Below, one piece after another: positions 11,030-22,859 of a DNA stretch of 64,000 nucleotides. Within the stretch, counting starts at the first letter, position 1. Each line of letters begins with the position of its first letter. The position numbers and the translations under genes are program-made. Source of the stretch: Cenococcum geophilum 1.58 (Eukaryota > Ascomycota > Dothideomycetes > Gloniales > Gloniaceae); assembly GCA_001692895.1 (NCBI GenBank), contig KV748214.1, positions 248,001 through 312,000 on the forward strand. Direction: 5' to 3'. The notes under the pieces are model-generated. The model was not told where the DNA came from. It searched no databases and saw only the letters and a list, made by a program, of their open reading frames with translations.

Positions 11030-12333
11030 GTATAACTAAATAAAATAAAATAACAAGAAATTAAAATAAAGGCCTTATAGTATTTTTCAGAAAAAGGAGA
11101 ATTAAAAAGGACCGTTATATAAATTATTAACATATTAAGGAACTTTAACTAGCGGTTAAAGTTATCTAATTAGTTAGATTTTCCTTACAGAGACTTTTTT
11201 ATAATAATAACATTAGTTAGTACTAAAAATTAACTTTAACCTCTAATATACTTAACTAAGGTTTCTTAAAGTAAGTAGCTCTTCTCTTAACTTAAAAAGA
11301 AATAAAAATGCTAAATTAAAAATTGTAGAGCGTGAAAATATAAAATACTTATAAGAGATAGTTACTAGTAATAAGGATAAAAGAAAGAAGACAATATATA
11401 AAGTTATTCTCTATAAGAGCAGTTATTAAGACTAAGGATTTAAAACTAGCTTTAAAGAAGTAAACTCTTTTCCTAATTACTTATGGCAGTAAGGTAAGAT
11501 AGGAGTATAGTAAAAGACTTTTAGTCTCTAAGAGTGCTGAGTGTTCCTTAGATAGGCCTTGCTTATAGTTACTTTATATATTTATTATAAAGATAAAGAA
11601 AAGAAAGAGAAAGAGTTGCTGCTTATAGTAATAGGTGTCCTAAGTAACGGCTTACTTATAAAAAGATCTTCGTAAAAGACCGTCTCTTAGTAGAGCTATA
11701 ATCCTTAAGATATAATAAGATTATAATATAATTAGAAGGGAGGAACGTATATAAAGGATGGGTAGAATTAACTGTAACTATAACGTGATCTTAGTTAATT
11801 ACCGTTTATAAAGGCTTCCTCTCTTACTTCTTTCCTTCTACTTTCTTTCCTTAAAAGGGTTTAATTAAGCTTAGCTTATATAATTCTTATACTAACAGAG
11901 CAGTACGGCGCTATACCAGTGTAGTAGGAAACTGGCTGTTTGTCTTTTAGGAAGCTTAAAGGAACTCTTTTAATAAGCAGTGGCGATTAAGTTGCTTAAA
12001 TAAGAGGGTAGAAGGACTTTTATAGATAAGAACTCGGCTAATTTTTCCAAGAGGTTACCTTTTCTCTACCTATGCTACGGCCTCCTCCTTAGGTGCCTCC
12101 TCTTCTATAAGGACCTCTTTTATATTACGTTACTTTTATTTATATAGCCTTTTAGTCTAACTTCCTTAAGATCTTATATAAGGAACCGTTTTAACCTATT
12201 CCCATACAGATTGCCTCTTATTTTAGTACTATTAAGTTTATAAAACCCTTTTTCTAATGCCATTTTAATCTAAAAGGGGCTCTACTATTTTAGCTGTAGC
12301 TTTTACTACCGCGATATATCTTTTGCCTTCTTT
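11030..12333 (-). other. gypsy-B copy 1 non-coding stretch with a palindrome
   Basis: Very AT-rich DNA colinear with 23561-24540. At 11141-11163 lies an imperfect palindrome, AACTTTAAC..GTTAAAGTT, followed by CTAATTAGTTAGA. The same block is in copy 2 (23693) and, in the opposite orientation, in gypsy-A (28956). The C-terminal end of integrase may reach into the right part. No intact gene is seen. Confidence 0.6.
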
Positions 12334-12394
12334 CATCGGGAAAATATTCGCAGGATGAGATTCAAGTAGACTTTGGTTTTCGCGTTTCGCGTAA

Positions 12395-12625
12395 TTGACA
12401 TGCAATTTAACCAACTTGACACGCAATTAACTAACTTAACACGCAGTTGACCTACTTAACATGCAATTTAACTAACTTAACACGCAGTTGACCTACTTAA
12501 TATGCAATTTAACTAACTCAACACGCAGTTGACCTACTTAATATGCAATTTAACTAACTTAACACGCAGTTAACCTACTTAACATACAATTTAACTAACT
12601 CAATATGCAGTTAACCTATTTAACA
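12395..12625. repeat. 42-bp tandem repeat in V
   Basis: About five copies of a 42-bp unit made of two related ~21-mers (ACTTAACACGCAGTTGACCT and ACTTAACATGCAATTTAACT). Confidence 0.85.
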
Positions 12626-12762
12626 ACTTTAAAAGCTAACTGTATATTTCTTAACGTGCGATTAAGGTAAAGTTATATGCTANATATTTAACTATTATAT
12701 ATAATCTTATACAATCTTATACAATCTTATACAATCTTATACAATCTTATAGTCTTATTACT

Positions 12763-13178
12763 TGGAGGCTCTGCATGAGGCTCTACACGAAGCTCTGCGT
12801 ACAGAGGCTCTGCACGAAGCTCTGCGCATAGAGGCTCTACATGAAGCTCTACACGAAGCTCTGCGTACAGAGGCTCTGCACGAAGCTCTGTGCATAGAGG
12901 CTCTGCACAAAGCTCTGCACGAAGCTTCGCATAAGGCTCTACACGAGGCTCTACACGAAGCTCTGCGTACAGAGGCTCTGCACGAAACTCTGCACGAAGC
13001 TCTGCACGAAGCTCTGCACGAAGCTCTGCACGAAGCTCTGCACGAAGCTCTGCACGAAGCTCTGCACGAAGCTCTGCACGAAGCTCTGCACGAAGCTCTA
13101 CACGAAGCTCTACGTACAGAGGCTCTGCACGAGGCTCTGCGCGAAGCTCTGCGTACGGAGGCTCTACACGAAGCTCTA
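12763..13178. repeat. 12-bp minisatellite, unit GCTCTGCACGAA (V)
   Basis: About 35 units, with a very homogeneous core at 12985-13095. It ends in the same ATCGGGTCCCCGC flank as the X array. All long ORFs here, on both strands, are products of the 12-bp period. Confidence 0.9.
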
Positions 13179-13289
13179 CATCGGGTCCCCGCACGTGCCT
13201 CTGCCAAGTTACCCCCTTTGCAGCCACCTTATTTTTTACCCTTCCTTACATCCTCCCTACCTTAGGAGGCACTGGAACGGCAGCCAGCA

Positions 13290-13415
13290 GAGGACCGTCG
13301 CTAGAACCAGACAACCGTCGCCAGAACCAGACGACCGTCGCCAGAACCAGATGACCGTCGCCAGAACCAGACAACCGTCGCCAGAACTAGCAGACGACCG
13401 TTACCAGAACCAGAC
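13290..13415. repeat. 21-bp tandem repeat in V (ACCGTCGCCAGAACCAGACA)
   Basis: About six units of a 21-bp motif. X (near 9170) and the 49.4-kb locus have one to a few degraded units at the equivalent point. Confidence 0.85.
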
Positions 13416-13635
13416 AACAACCGTTCGAACAACCAGCCAGCAAACACCACGAACGATTCAATCGATCAATTGAATTAATCCAGAGCCTATTACCGAATCA
13501 AATCGAATCAAGGCCTCCTAGGGAGGCACCCTAGATAACCACTGTTCGAATATACAGCCAGCGAACGGCCATAGAGAACGATTCAAATCAATCAGAGCCT
13601 TTAATCGGGCCGACCTCTCCCCCGAATTAAATTAG

Positions 13636-13982
13636 ACACTATAGGCAGATGCAGACAGGTAGGCGATGCAGACAGGTAGGTGATATAGACAGGTAGACGA
13701 TGCAGACCGGTAGACGATGCAGACAGGTAGGTGATGCAGATAGGTAGGTAATGTAGACAGGTAGACGATGCAGACAGGTAGACGATGTAGATAGGTAGGT
13801 GATGTAGACAGGTAAGTGATGCAGATAGGTAGGTGATGTAGACAGGTAGACGATGCAGACAGGTAGACAATGCAGACAGGTAGGCGATGCAGATAGGTAG
13901 GTAATGCAGACAGGTAGGTAATGCAGATAGGTAGGTGATGTAGACAGGTAGACGATGCAGATAGGTAGCAGATGTAGACATA
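13636..13982. repeat. 17-bp tandem repeat in V (GATGCAGACAGGTAGGT)
   Basis: About 20 units of 17 bp, containing the TAGG core of the tetranucleotide arrays found at the same place in X. Tyr/Leu/Cys-rich ORFs on the minus strand come from the repeat and are not genes. Confidence 0.9.
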
Positions 13983-14072
13983 ATAGATTATATAAAGAAG
14001 TGTATACAATTTATCTTGCTAGCTTTATAAACGGCTTTAAAGTAGCCTTTATTATCTAAAATTATAAGTTAT

Positions 14073-14136
14073 ATAGGTTGCGCAGGTTGCGTAGGTTGCG
14101 CAGGTTACGCAGGCTATGCGCAGGCTGCGCGCAGGC
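14073..14136. repeat. 9-bp tandem repeat (GCGCAGGTT-like)
   Basis: About seven degenerate units near the right end of V, changing from GTTGCGCAG to GCTGCGCGCAG. GC-rich in an AT-rich setting. Confidence 0.75.
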
Positions 14137-14258
14137 TGCATGTCAAATGAACTCGACATAGGCTAGTTTGTTAAGTTAGTCAATGCCCTTAATGGCCCGC
14201 CAACGACGCCAACTTCTAGCAGCTGAGGTCATTTACAAGGGACAATATTTTGCCGATG

Positions 14259-14679
14259 TTACATTCTATACTAGTATAAGCCCCCTAGACTTAAGCTTGC
14301 CCTTATAGGTATTCTTTATTAGCTAGACAATAGCGGCGTACCCTCTCCTAAGCTTCTTCGTTATTTATCTCTTATTACTTAAACTATTTTATTTTTAGAA
14401 TAATTAACTCTTTTATTATCTTTACCTTATTTTATAAGAGTGTCTATTATATAAGAAGGTAGAGCTTAATTAGGGGTATATATTCTTATCTATAGAGTAT
14501 TTAAGCTAGTATTATTCCCGTTATTGCCTTAACCGTTATTTAGTTAGCCTAAAGCGCTTTCGTTAGATTTTGCACCTAGTCGCCTTTATACTTTACTAAC
14601 GCTGCTACTAAAGGCTAATGTCTTCTCTTAACTAGGCCTTATCCTTATGGATAGTAGGCTAATACAACTACTTAATAAA
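14259..14679 (-). pseudogene. gypsy-B copy 1 integrase C-terminal part
   Basis: Colinear with 24560-24985 of copy 2, which translates on the minus strand as the end of a retroviral-type integrase (GGNQVQNLIKVLLANQ-like segment after the catalytic core). It is separated from the core (17904 on) by the hAT insertion. Stops are TAG/TAA. Confidence 0.6.
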
Positions 14680-17600
14680 CAGTAATGTAATTGGTCTGGT
14701 TAATTACAAATTTTGCCCCCATAACTAACTAATAGCCTATTTAAAGGCCCCAACCGGTTGCCCAACTGGTTAAATTAGATAAACTAAATAAGATTAGAAA
14801 TATCGTAAGTCTTAGTATAATGTTAAGTTGAATTAATTGTTAATAACTATATATTTAATAGCATCTTCCTTATCGCTCTTATTGTTGTTATTGTCGCAAT
14901 CGCTCTTACTAAGCTCCTCTTCCTACTTATCCTATTTCTTATCCTTTTCCTTATCTTCCTCCTTATCTTTATCCTTATCTGCATTACCTGTTATATTAGA
15001 ATCTTTCTTGGCGGCAGCTTTAGCAGCAGCTTTAGTAGCAGCTTCTTCCTTATATAAATCGTTAACGTTAGGATCAATGCCTCGCTAAAAGGCCTTAGGC
15101 TTTGGGCGCCTATACCAGAACTTTAAGCACTTATTCGCTTTAACAATATCAGCTTTAAGGTAATTGCGAGAGTTAGTAATAAGGTGTTTTGCAGAGCTAA
15201 ATACTCTCTTATATTTAGCGCTTGTAAGTAGTATAGCTAGTATATTAAGAGCGAATCGGGCGAGCTTTGGCTATAAGAAATATAGCGAATTCCAATAAGC
15301 TAGAGGATCCAAATTAGGCTCCAGCTCTGCTTATATATAGCTTTAATAGGCGTTAGCTTTTATAAAGGATGTAAATTTAATTTTCTTATATGAATGTAGC
15401 CCGCTAAAAGTCTCGTCAGGTATATACTCTATAGTAGATAACTGCTAAGCGGCCGCGGTGGTATATTTGCCTTTATATTCCTCTTACTAAAGCTCCTTTA
15501 TAAGGCCTTATATACTAAGATCTTTAGAATCCTTAGGGTCGCCACGAAGCTAATACTTCTTCTTTTTATCGCCCTTAAATTGTTGCTTAAACTATGCCCA
15601 CTTATTATCCAAAAGAAGAACTTGTGTAGCGTAGTAGGCAGCGCTCTTATCTACGTACTTATAGTACTGCTTATACTTCTCCTATAAAGTAAAAGCTGAA
15701 GCTTTTAAGTAGGTATATTCCTTACCGTTACCGTATTTCTCTTGTAGTTTTTTAAAAATATTCCTTTATATTAAATAAATATTTAAAAAGCTAATCTATT
15801 ATAGTAAACTAGCGGTAAAGTGTATGTTTATGGCCCTAGCTATATATAGTTGCCTTATAAAAGAGTTGTAGTATAGAGGAGAGCTTTTTAAGTAGGAACC
15901 AGTGGTAATTTATAAGGGTGTTATTTTCTATACCTTCGCCGCGTTTTAGCATATGGTTATTATAGAAGTTTTAGATATATTATTTATAGTTAATAGCATG
16001 TATAATAGAGCTAAAGTATAAGTTCTATCGGGTTAAATTGCTTTAAATTAACTATAGAGTAAAAAGTTAGAATATTAATAATATTGCGACTGTAATTAGC
16101 CTAGAGGAATAGATAATTTAATGCCGCACCTAATTAAACGCCTATATTGTTACGTTATAGAGAGGTAGTAGGACTTACCTTAAGCTAATTAAACTCTGCC
16201 TACTCTCTACTAATTACAATTTTCTTAAACTCCTCGCGACGCTACGGCGACATCCTAATATACCTTATTATATTATGTAGTTAACTAAGCGCTCCTTACT
16301 TTCTCCAAATTGCTATAATAGTATTAAAATCCTACCTATTATACGCCAACTCGAGCTCCTCTAAAGTAGTCTCCGTAGTCTTACCTAGAAGAAAGGCCTA
16401 GGTAGTTAGGTTAACTATATGGCCAAGACACCGAATATAATAACGTTTCCGCTGCTTAGCTATTATTTAGGGGTAGAGAGTTTTAAGAATTAAGTTAATA
16501 GCTATATCATTACTTAATGCGTTATTAAGCACGAAATACCTAAAATAACTACTAATTCTATACTCGCTAATTATATTAAGAACTATCTAGGCTATATTAG
16601 CGCCGCTATGCTCTCCCTTAAGCTATTATAATCCAAGAAGCTTTATCTAGCGTACTTTATCGCGATTAATATAATAGGCAACTATCGCGATAATAGCGTA
16701 GTAATTTGGTAACGTTTATAAGTTAAAGGATAAATAGACACTTAATCGAGCTTAGTATAAGTCCTCTTATAGTTGCCTTTTCTATTTTTTAAACTCTTCT
16801 ATTACCTATCTGCGTACTATATTTCGCGTAGGAACCAATTTAGTAAGGCCTTTATTTAGATGCTAAATTAATTTAATAAAGTAGGCGTTTTTAATCTGGT
16901 AAAATGCGACGTAATAGTATACGAGCTATTAAATTAGTAGAAGCTTAAAAGCTTTAAACTAGGCCTTCTAAATATAATCCTGCTGCTTAACAAATTTTAT
17001 AATCGCGCCTTTAGGTAGAATTACTTTGCCGTACTAATTAATGCGATAAAACCGTTTTTAATAACCTAATATCGTTAAGTTACTATTAAGCGCTACCCTA
17101 AAATTAGCTAATGTCTATAAGAGAGCAGAGCGACTTACTAAGAGGCTTATACTTTAGGGTTTTCTTCTAATCTAAGTAGTAGTAGTAGTAGTAATATTAA
17201 ACGCCTGTAGCTTTGTAAACTATTGTATATCCCTTCTCTTCCTCCTATATATGCGACTTCTTTATACGGCCTCTGCGCTTCCTCGCAACCTTATTGCAAC
17301 GCCTATACTATTAGCTGTGGACTTTAAATCGCTTTTATTAAGAGGCCTAGCTTACCATAGGCTCTGGCGCGAAGTTAGACTTAGCTTTATAATAGGTAAG
17401 AGGCTCCACCAAAGCTTTATCTGGCTTTATCTTTTAACGCTTCCTTTTTTAGCTTTAAGAAGACTAACGGGCGCGCTTTTTAGGGACGGTAGGAGCCTTA
17501 CCTATAGAACGGCTACTGCCTGTAAGACTACTACCCCTACTACGCGACGATCAACTGGTTGAAATAAAGGCCTCTATTAAGTTAACGATAGGTAGAAATA

Positions 17601-17895
17601 AGGGCAATTGGCAATAAGGATAAAGTAATAAGCGTGACGCGATAAGGTATAAACGGGCTCTTAAATTAGTAAGGGGGTAAACTTTAATAATTAAGTGGCT
17701 CTAGCTCTTATACGCCTTACCTAAAACCTCAATACTAAGGCTCTATACTAACTTAATTGTTTTAGGTGGTTAACCGGTTAAGCGGGATTTTCTATAACCA
17801 ACCAATCGGAAGCCAAAAAAGCTCTAACCGGTTGCGATTTTAGAAGCGTAACTAACTAACCAACCAAAACTTTAACTAGACTAGTGACATTACTG
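14680..17895 (-). mobile_element. hAT DNA transposon, full length, nested in gypsy-B
   Basis: Flanked by an exact 8-bp duplication, TTAATAAA (14672-14679 and 17896-17903). The ends are CAGTAATGTAATTGGTCTGG (left) and, reverse-complemented, CAGTAATGTCACTAGTCTAG (right), a typical hAT terminus. Subterminal AACCGGTTG motifs occur near both ends. The minus strand encodes a hAT transposase relic. At 3.2 kb it has the length of an autonomous element. Confidence 0.9.
15070..17440 (-). pseudogene. hAT transposase relic
   Basis: RNase H-like cut-and-paste transposase with C-terminal dimerisation domain. On the minus strand the middle part reads RYIRMSPQRREEFKKIV (about 16200), a segment typical of fungal hAT proteins just before the NATRWNS region. 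The C-terminal dimerisation domain is clear at about 15330-15100: DPLAYWNSLYFL, LARFALNILAI, VFSSAKHLITNSRNYLKA, CLKFWYR. The N-terminal region (17440-17000) is Lys/Arg-rich, but I could not pick out a clear BED finger. Stops are TAG/TAA, so the gene is dead. A plus-strand ORF at 17251-17562 is antisense to it. Confidence 0.85.
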
Positions 17896-17903
17896 TTAAT
17901 AAA

Positions 17904-18946
17904 TCCTATATGTTTCTGCGAGAATAGTAACTACATCTTTATTCTCTAGTCCTCTGTTAATAAAAAGTTGTCTAAATACTCCCTATCTTAAATAACCTCT
18001 TTCTACAGAAATTTCGCTACTGCTTTAGATGTTGTATTTATTAGAGCTCTTGCCTTTAGCTAGCCTAAAAGGTACTCTTTAGCTACCACTAGATACTACT
18101 TTCCTGATTTAGCCGTTGGCGTATAGATAATATCCATTAAGGCCTATTCCTAAAGGGCAGCCATCTAAGTTAGATATAAGGCTTCCTCCTCTTACTTAGG
18201 TAAATTTTTCTAGCACTTAGGACATTCTCTTGTATATTTCTTAACAGAGTCCGGGCCAATAATATTGTAGTAACACCTTTGTGTACGTTCCTTCCTTCCC
18301 TTAATATCCATTCTTGTTATATACCTATCGCACTACTTTCTTCTAGTATTCCTCGCTATCTACTACTCTTTATAATAGTACATTCTTTTAAATAGGAGTC
18401 GCTCCTTAATTTTAAATTTAACTGCCTTGCGTTTAAAGCTTTTAAACTCTTTTAAGTTTATTTCTTAAGGTCTTTAGAGCGTTAATAGCCATTGTATAAT
18501 TTTTTGGTATTCTTTAGAGTATATATTATTAAGTAGGCTAACATTTAGATCCTTATTTCGTAGCACTGTTTAGTTTATTATATATGCGATACGCCTAAGT
18601 TCTAAATCTATAAAGTCTTCTAGGTCCTTCTTAGGCTTATCTTTTAGCTCTCCTTCTTACGCGGGTCGCTAGAATAAGCTATCTGCTATACTATTCTTCT
18701 TTTTAGGTATATATTATATATTAAAGTCCTATAACTAAATCCACGCTAACTAATAAGTTATTAGTAATCTAGGCGGATCTGTTGCTAACCTATTAAGCTA
18801 GGATACTAGGGTATTAGTATCTATTTTAACTGTAAATTGTACTCTATATAGCTAGACTCGAAACCTCTTAAGCGCGTAAAGTAAAGCCCTATATTTAAGC
18901 TTTCTAGAGTTATACTTCTATTCCCCCTTTAACTATATTATACAAA
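17904..18946 (-). pseudogene. gypsy-B copy 1 integrase core and RNase H end
   Basis: Colinear with 25000-26035. On the minus strand the end of RNase H (asp-protease-independent domain that degrades the RNA template) comes first, at about 18946-18650, followed by the integrase zinc-binding and catalytic regions (18350-17904). It is truncated inside RNase H at 18946. RIP stops occur throughout. Confidence 0.65.
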
Positions 18947-20219
18947 AACGTTGGAATATATAGTAGGTAAGCATAGCTTTAAATTTAAGATATCTATATA
19001 GAAGCAGCAATAACACTAGAGGCTCCCACCCTTCTACCACTTCTACCCTTTTTTCTGCCTATCTTACCACCTACTGCTCTACCTGCCCTACCTTTTCCAC
19101 AGTTAGTATAGCTTAGGTAAGGCTTGGGAGCCTACGTAGGTAAGGCGTATACTTGGTTAGCTAAGCGGTACTTACTATACGCGTACCTAAGACTTCTATT
19201 AGTATAAAAGGCTAAATAATATACTATATACTAACCCCCGCGCAGCACACTGGGCATAAGCCGCTAGGGCTGGCTCGCTATATAGACCATTTATTATACG
19301 GGCGTAAGCCCCTTACAATGGTAAGACTTTAGGCTATTCTATAAAGCCTAGCCCTAATAACTAAACTATCCGGCAGCGGCATTAATGGCAGTAGCATTTG
19401 TTAAGTTAAGTTAATGCCAGTAGGGGACGGGATGCTAGTAGTAGTAGCAGTAGGAGTTAGTGTAGGAGTTGGCGCAGGGCCAGAGAGAGGAGTAATGGTA
19501 GTAGTAGTGGTAGTAGCAGTGGCTCTAGAAGCATAATTAATAGTAAAACGCTAGTGTTAATATAATATAATATACCTAAGCCCGCTAGCAGGCCCGCTGC
19601 GTTTAAGATTCTCCTTATCTAAGAAGGAATATCCTATATATCTCTAGAGCTAGCTACTTAGTAAGAGCGCGAGGGGTAAAATAAGCGGCCGGATAATGCT
19701 GGCGTAGAGGATAGTGGTTGCGGAGGCTATTGCGGAGGCTGCTGTAGAGGTAGTGGAGGAAGTAGTAGAAGCTGTGATGGAAGCTAAGGAAGAAGAGTAG
19801 ATTTAAGAATCTTATTAAGAATATTATTGAAGTTAAACTAAGTATTTGATATTTTAATAAGCTTATAGGTAAAGCTATAGGTTAATTAGATCTAGCTGCT
19901 TTTTAAAAGGGAAAGTAATATATAGACACTGATTTAATTATAGTAGTGAATAATAGAGAGCTAGTGTGGAAGGGCAAAGCCTAATACTAAAAGATAATAC
20001 TTAATTAAGCATTATAAGGGGAATGGGACTAGATAAGTTATACTAGAGAGGTAGAAGAATAACTAGAGGGTAAGTTGGATTTTTTTTAGGATAAAGTTAA
20101 AGCCTAGGTTGCTTCTATAATATATATATATAACCCTAAGCCCCCTATATATAATAAGAAATAAACTAAAATAACCGAGGAGTGTTCCATACTACTATAT
20201 TACTACCCCTACCTAAAAT
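18947..20219. other. Unassigned sequence between gypsy-B copy 1 and relic Y
   Basis: No recognisable domain. It is less AT-rich than its surroundings at 19020-19800. Two patches of GTA/GTG/GAG trinucleotide-like repeats lie at 19420-19530 and 19690-19800; the second could encode a Glu-rich segment on the plus strand (EEVVEAVMEAKEEE). No terminal repeats were found. Confidence 0.4.
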
Positions 20220-22787
20220 ATTGTCCCCTAACGTTTCTTTATAAACCCTATTTAGTAAGTAAAAAACGCTTAAGGATAGAAAAAAATAACCTAATACCTA
20301 GTATACCTTTAACTCCTCTAAAGCTGCCTACCCCTTCTTTATTTATTGCCTCTGTTTTATATTATCTACGCCTTCCGCCTTAAGCTCTGTATTTACATTA
20401 TCCTATATATTAATAATACTAACCTAGAGTTTTAAAGACACCTTTTTACGGATAGTATTTATTTCCGCTTGTATTGTCTTCTATATAGGAGGTTAAAGAA
20501 AACTAGAATTAATTAATTAATCTTCTGAAATAGTACCCTTTTTTGAAATTGGTAAAGGCGTTAGGCAGTATAATACTACTAGCTTATTAATATTCTTTAA
20601 AGCATTAATAAATGCTAGTAAATGTTTAGAAGTAGTATTTCGGAAGCTATCTTCTTTAAGCTTACTTATATCCTTTAGCTCCTAGTTAATTTCCATAGGC
20701 GCTACCTTATTATTAAAGATATTAGGACTAAGGTTTAGCGCAGTAGTCCTAGTGCCCTAAGGCGTAGCAGCCCTAGCCTCGCCTTTAAAATAGCCTTTAG
20801 AACTATAATTAGTTAGCGGGGGAGCGCTAGAAGTTATATTAGCTAGGTTATATTTATATTCTAGATCCGAAACTAAGTCTTTAGGATATTCTAGGTCATT
20901 TATAGGACGCTTACGCCCTTATTCTTTTACCAAAAAGTAAGACTTTACCCTAAATACCTCCTACTTAAATTCCTCTAGCTCTTTAAAGCTTTTATAAACA
21001 GCCTTAGTAACACACGCCCTGTGTCTTTCCCGAAATACTTTATATTTATTATTTAATGAAGGATTTAGGATTAACTGTTGCTTTCTTTTTACATGAGGGT
21101 CGTCCTATAAAAGTCTCCTAACTAAAGCATTTAAAATAGCGCTCTTTACCTATAGCTATATATAGGCCGGAAACTTATATAAAGGAGCGTTAGAAATAGG
21201 TTTGCTAGTAGGAATTAAAACTAGGGGAAAAGCGTTTAGATTTATCTATGTAACGGCCTACTAGCTTTTAAGCCCAGGAATCTCTAATCTCTTAGTATTT
21301 GGTAGGATTGCGATTAAGTTTAGTATAACAATTAAGCGACTTAATATTGCTTAAGAGGCTCCTTATATAATAGTAGCTTTTATAAACTATACTTTATCAG
21401 TCCTTAACGTAATGGGCATCCAGTTAAGCTTAAACTTCTTAGTATTAGCTTTAGTCTAGGTAGTTTCTATATTCTTAATACGCCCTCTACTATTAAGTTC
21501 CCTATATTCTTAAAGTAAGCCTACCTATTTTGGTATATATTAATATATGCTAGGTAGGAACTTTATATAAGACTAACTCCCCTTATTAATTAAGGAGATA
21601 TAAGAATAAAGCTAGCTTTCTTTAGAATTTGGCCCTCCTTTACGCACTTATAGAAGGTTAATTTCTAAGTTCTACTTTTTAGGGAGATAGCTATTAAGGA
21701 ACTAGAGCGTATAGCTTAAATATATAATAAAACGAGTAGCGCCATTAGCGCGTAAAGCCACTATATACTAGTAGTGCTCTCAATCTATTTAAACTGCCTA
21801 CTGTAGTAGATAATAGTATATAGTCTAAAGAATACCGCTATTTTCCTCTTTAGCGGTCTTACGCAAATAATGCGTATATATATTAAACTCCTTTTTAAAA
21901 ATGTCTAGAATCCTAGTATCTTTTTACTATTTAAATAAATCGGCCTAGTGGATTCTAAGTAAGTCCTATTATATTTCCCCTTTTAAGCCTAATATAAGCT
22001 TCCTTAACCCTATATAATCTACTTAATAATTATTAGGTCGTATAGTAGAATAAGTATAAATCCTAAGACTATTGTTTATATGCTTAGGACGACTATCCCT
22101 TTTAAATTAAAAATAAGAGCTTTCGGCTATCTAGAGAATATTAATAGCATTATAGTTCTTAGAGACTAAGTGAATTCGTAAATATAAATTTATAAAGGAA
22201 GCACTGGCATCTAGTCCTAGTAATTATGCTATTTTTTAAAGATATATCCAGTATAGCGCGCGGACTTTTGTTCTATTTCCTTACTAGGCTATAATAAACT
22301 ATTATAAGATGGAAGAGATACTGCCTTTTAGTTCTTTCTTTAAATTGAGAGCCTTTATTAATTTAACTGGCGTTTTAAAATAGCACGAGCATTTTATTTT
22401 TTATTTCGGCTATAGTTTTCTAATAATTACCTCTCCATCAGCTTTAGTAATTATAGCTACTTTTCCCTTTTATTTATTAGCTTTACTAGAAGCTAAAGGT
22501 TCCGTAGGTTTTATTTTTAGCTTCTTTCTAGGAGATTTCTTAGAAGCTTTTTTAGCCTTGCGTTTCTGTAAGGAGCTAGTAATAAAGATATCCTCTAAAG
22601 ACGTAGATTTATTAAATTTAGAGTTCTCTCTATTAGCTTTAAGAACCTTGCCTCTAAATAGAAATAAACTATATAGCATCTTTGCGTTTAAGCCTTTAAC
22701 CTCTTTAAAAGGTACTAATAAAGGTCCTAGAGTAACTAGCTCTAGTATAAATCCCTTTCCTCTAGCTTTAATAGTTAAGGCTAGCAC
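20220..22787 (-). pseudogene. Relic Y: unrecognised ~850-codon protein
   Basis: A single frame on the minus strand runs from ATG at 22787 to about 20220. The first 105 codons are intact and end in a very basic stretch (KKASKKSPRKKLKIKP). Beyond this the only breaks are TAG/TAA. Readable segments include RIYTYSTIRPNNY, LYSYISLINKGS, LNWMPITLRTDKV, VKRKQQLILNPSLNNKY and FRERHRACVTKAVYKSF. I recognise no reverse transcriptase, integrase, DDE, tyrosine-recombinase or helicase motif. It could be a gag-like or accessory protein of an unrecognised element, or a repeated host gene. Length and frame conservation argue it was once a real gene. Confidence 0.55.
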
Positions 22788-22859
22788 TAAAAGCTTATAG
22801 CCCTAGCTTAGATAATAGGCGAGCCTTTATTTCTTAACTAGCTCCTTATTAACTTCTAG

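Larger units (their letters stand above)
12334..14258. mobile_element. V: non-coding element filled with minisatellites
   Basis: Interrupts gypsy-B exactly where copy 2 is continuous (near 24548). Inverted ends are CATCGGGAAAATATT (left) and CATCGGCAAAATATT (reverse complement of the right end). Flanks TTT and TTA suggest a ~3-bp duplication, but this is uncertain. The 1.9 kb hold five different tandem arrays and the module shared with X, with no coding sequence. The TIR differs from that of X, so the two elements share a cargo module rather than ends. There is one ambiguous base at 12683. Confidence 0.65.
10295..18946 (-). mobile_element. Ty3/gypsy element B, copy 1, interrupted by V and a hAT
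   Basis: Three blocks (10295-12333, 14259-14679, 17904-18946) are colinear with gypsy-B copy 2 (22850-26040). The order on the minus strand is RNase H, integrase, a non-coding stretch, then an extra ORF. The left edge is cut by copia A. The right edge stops inside RNase H at about 18946, where unrelated sequence begins, so RT, protease, gag and the 5' LTR are missing. I did not find its LTRs. Confidence 0.75.

Noticed and set aside
12683-12683. Possible assembly gap (ambiguous base; another at 37234)
   Set aside because: Single N characters within continuous repeats; no sign of a join there.
13601-14009. Tyr/Leu/Cys-rich ORFs on the minus strand
   Set aside because: Produced by the 17-bp repeat; both overlapping frames read equally well.
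17251-17562. 103-codon plus-strand ORF
   Set aside because: Antisense to the N-terminal part of the hAT transposase, no recognisable domain.
20220-22787. Starship captain (DUF3435-type tyrosine recombinase) for relic Y
   Set aside because: Considered because of length and setting, but I see no arginine-histidine-tyrosine recombinase pattern.
22558-22800. 80-codon plus-strand ORF
   Set aside because: Antisense to the intact start of relic Y, whose minus-strand frame continues for hundreds of codons.
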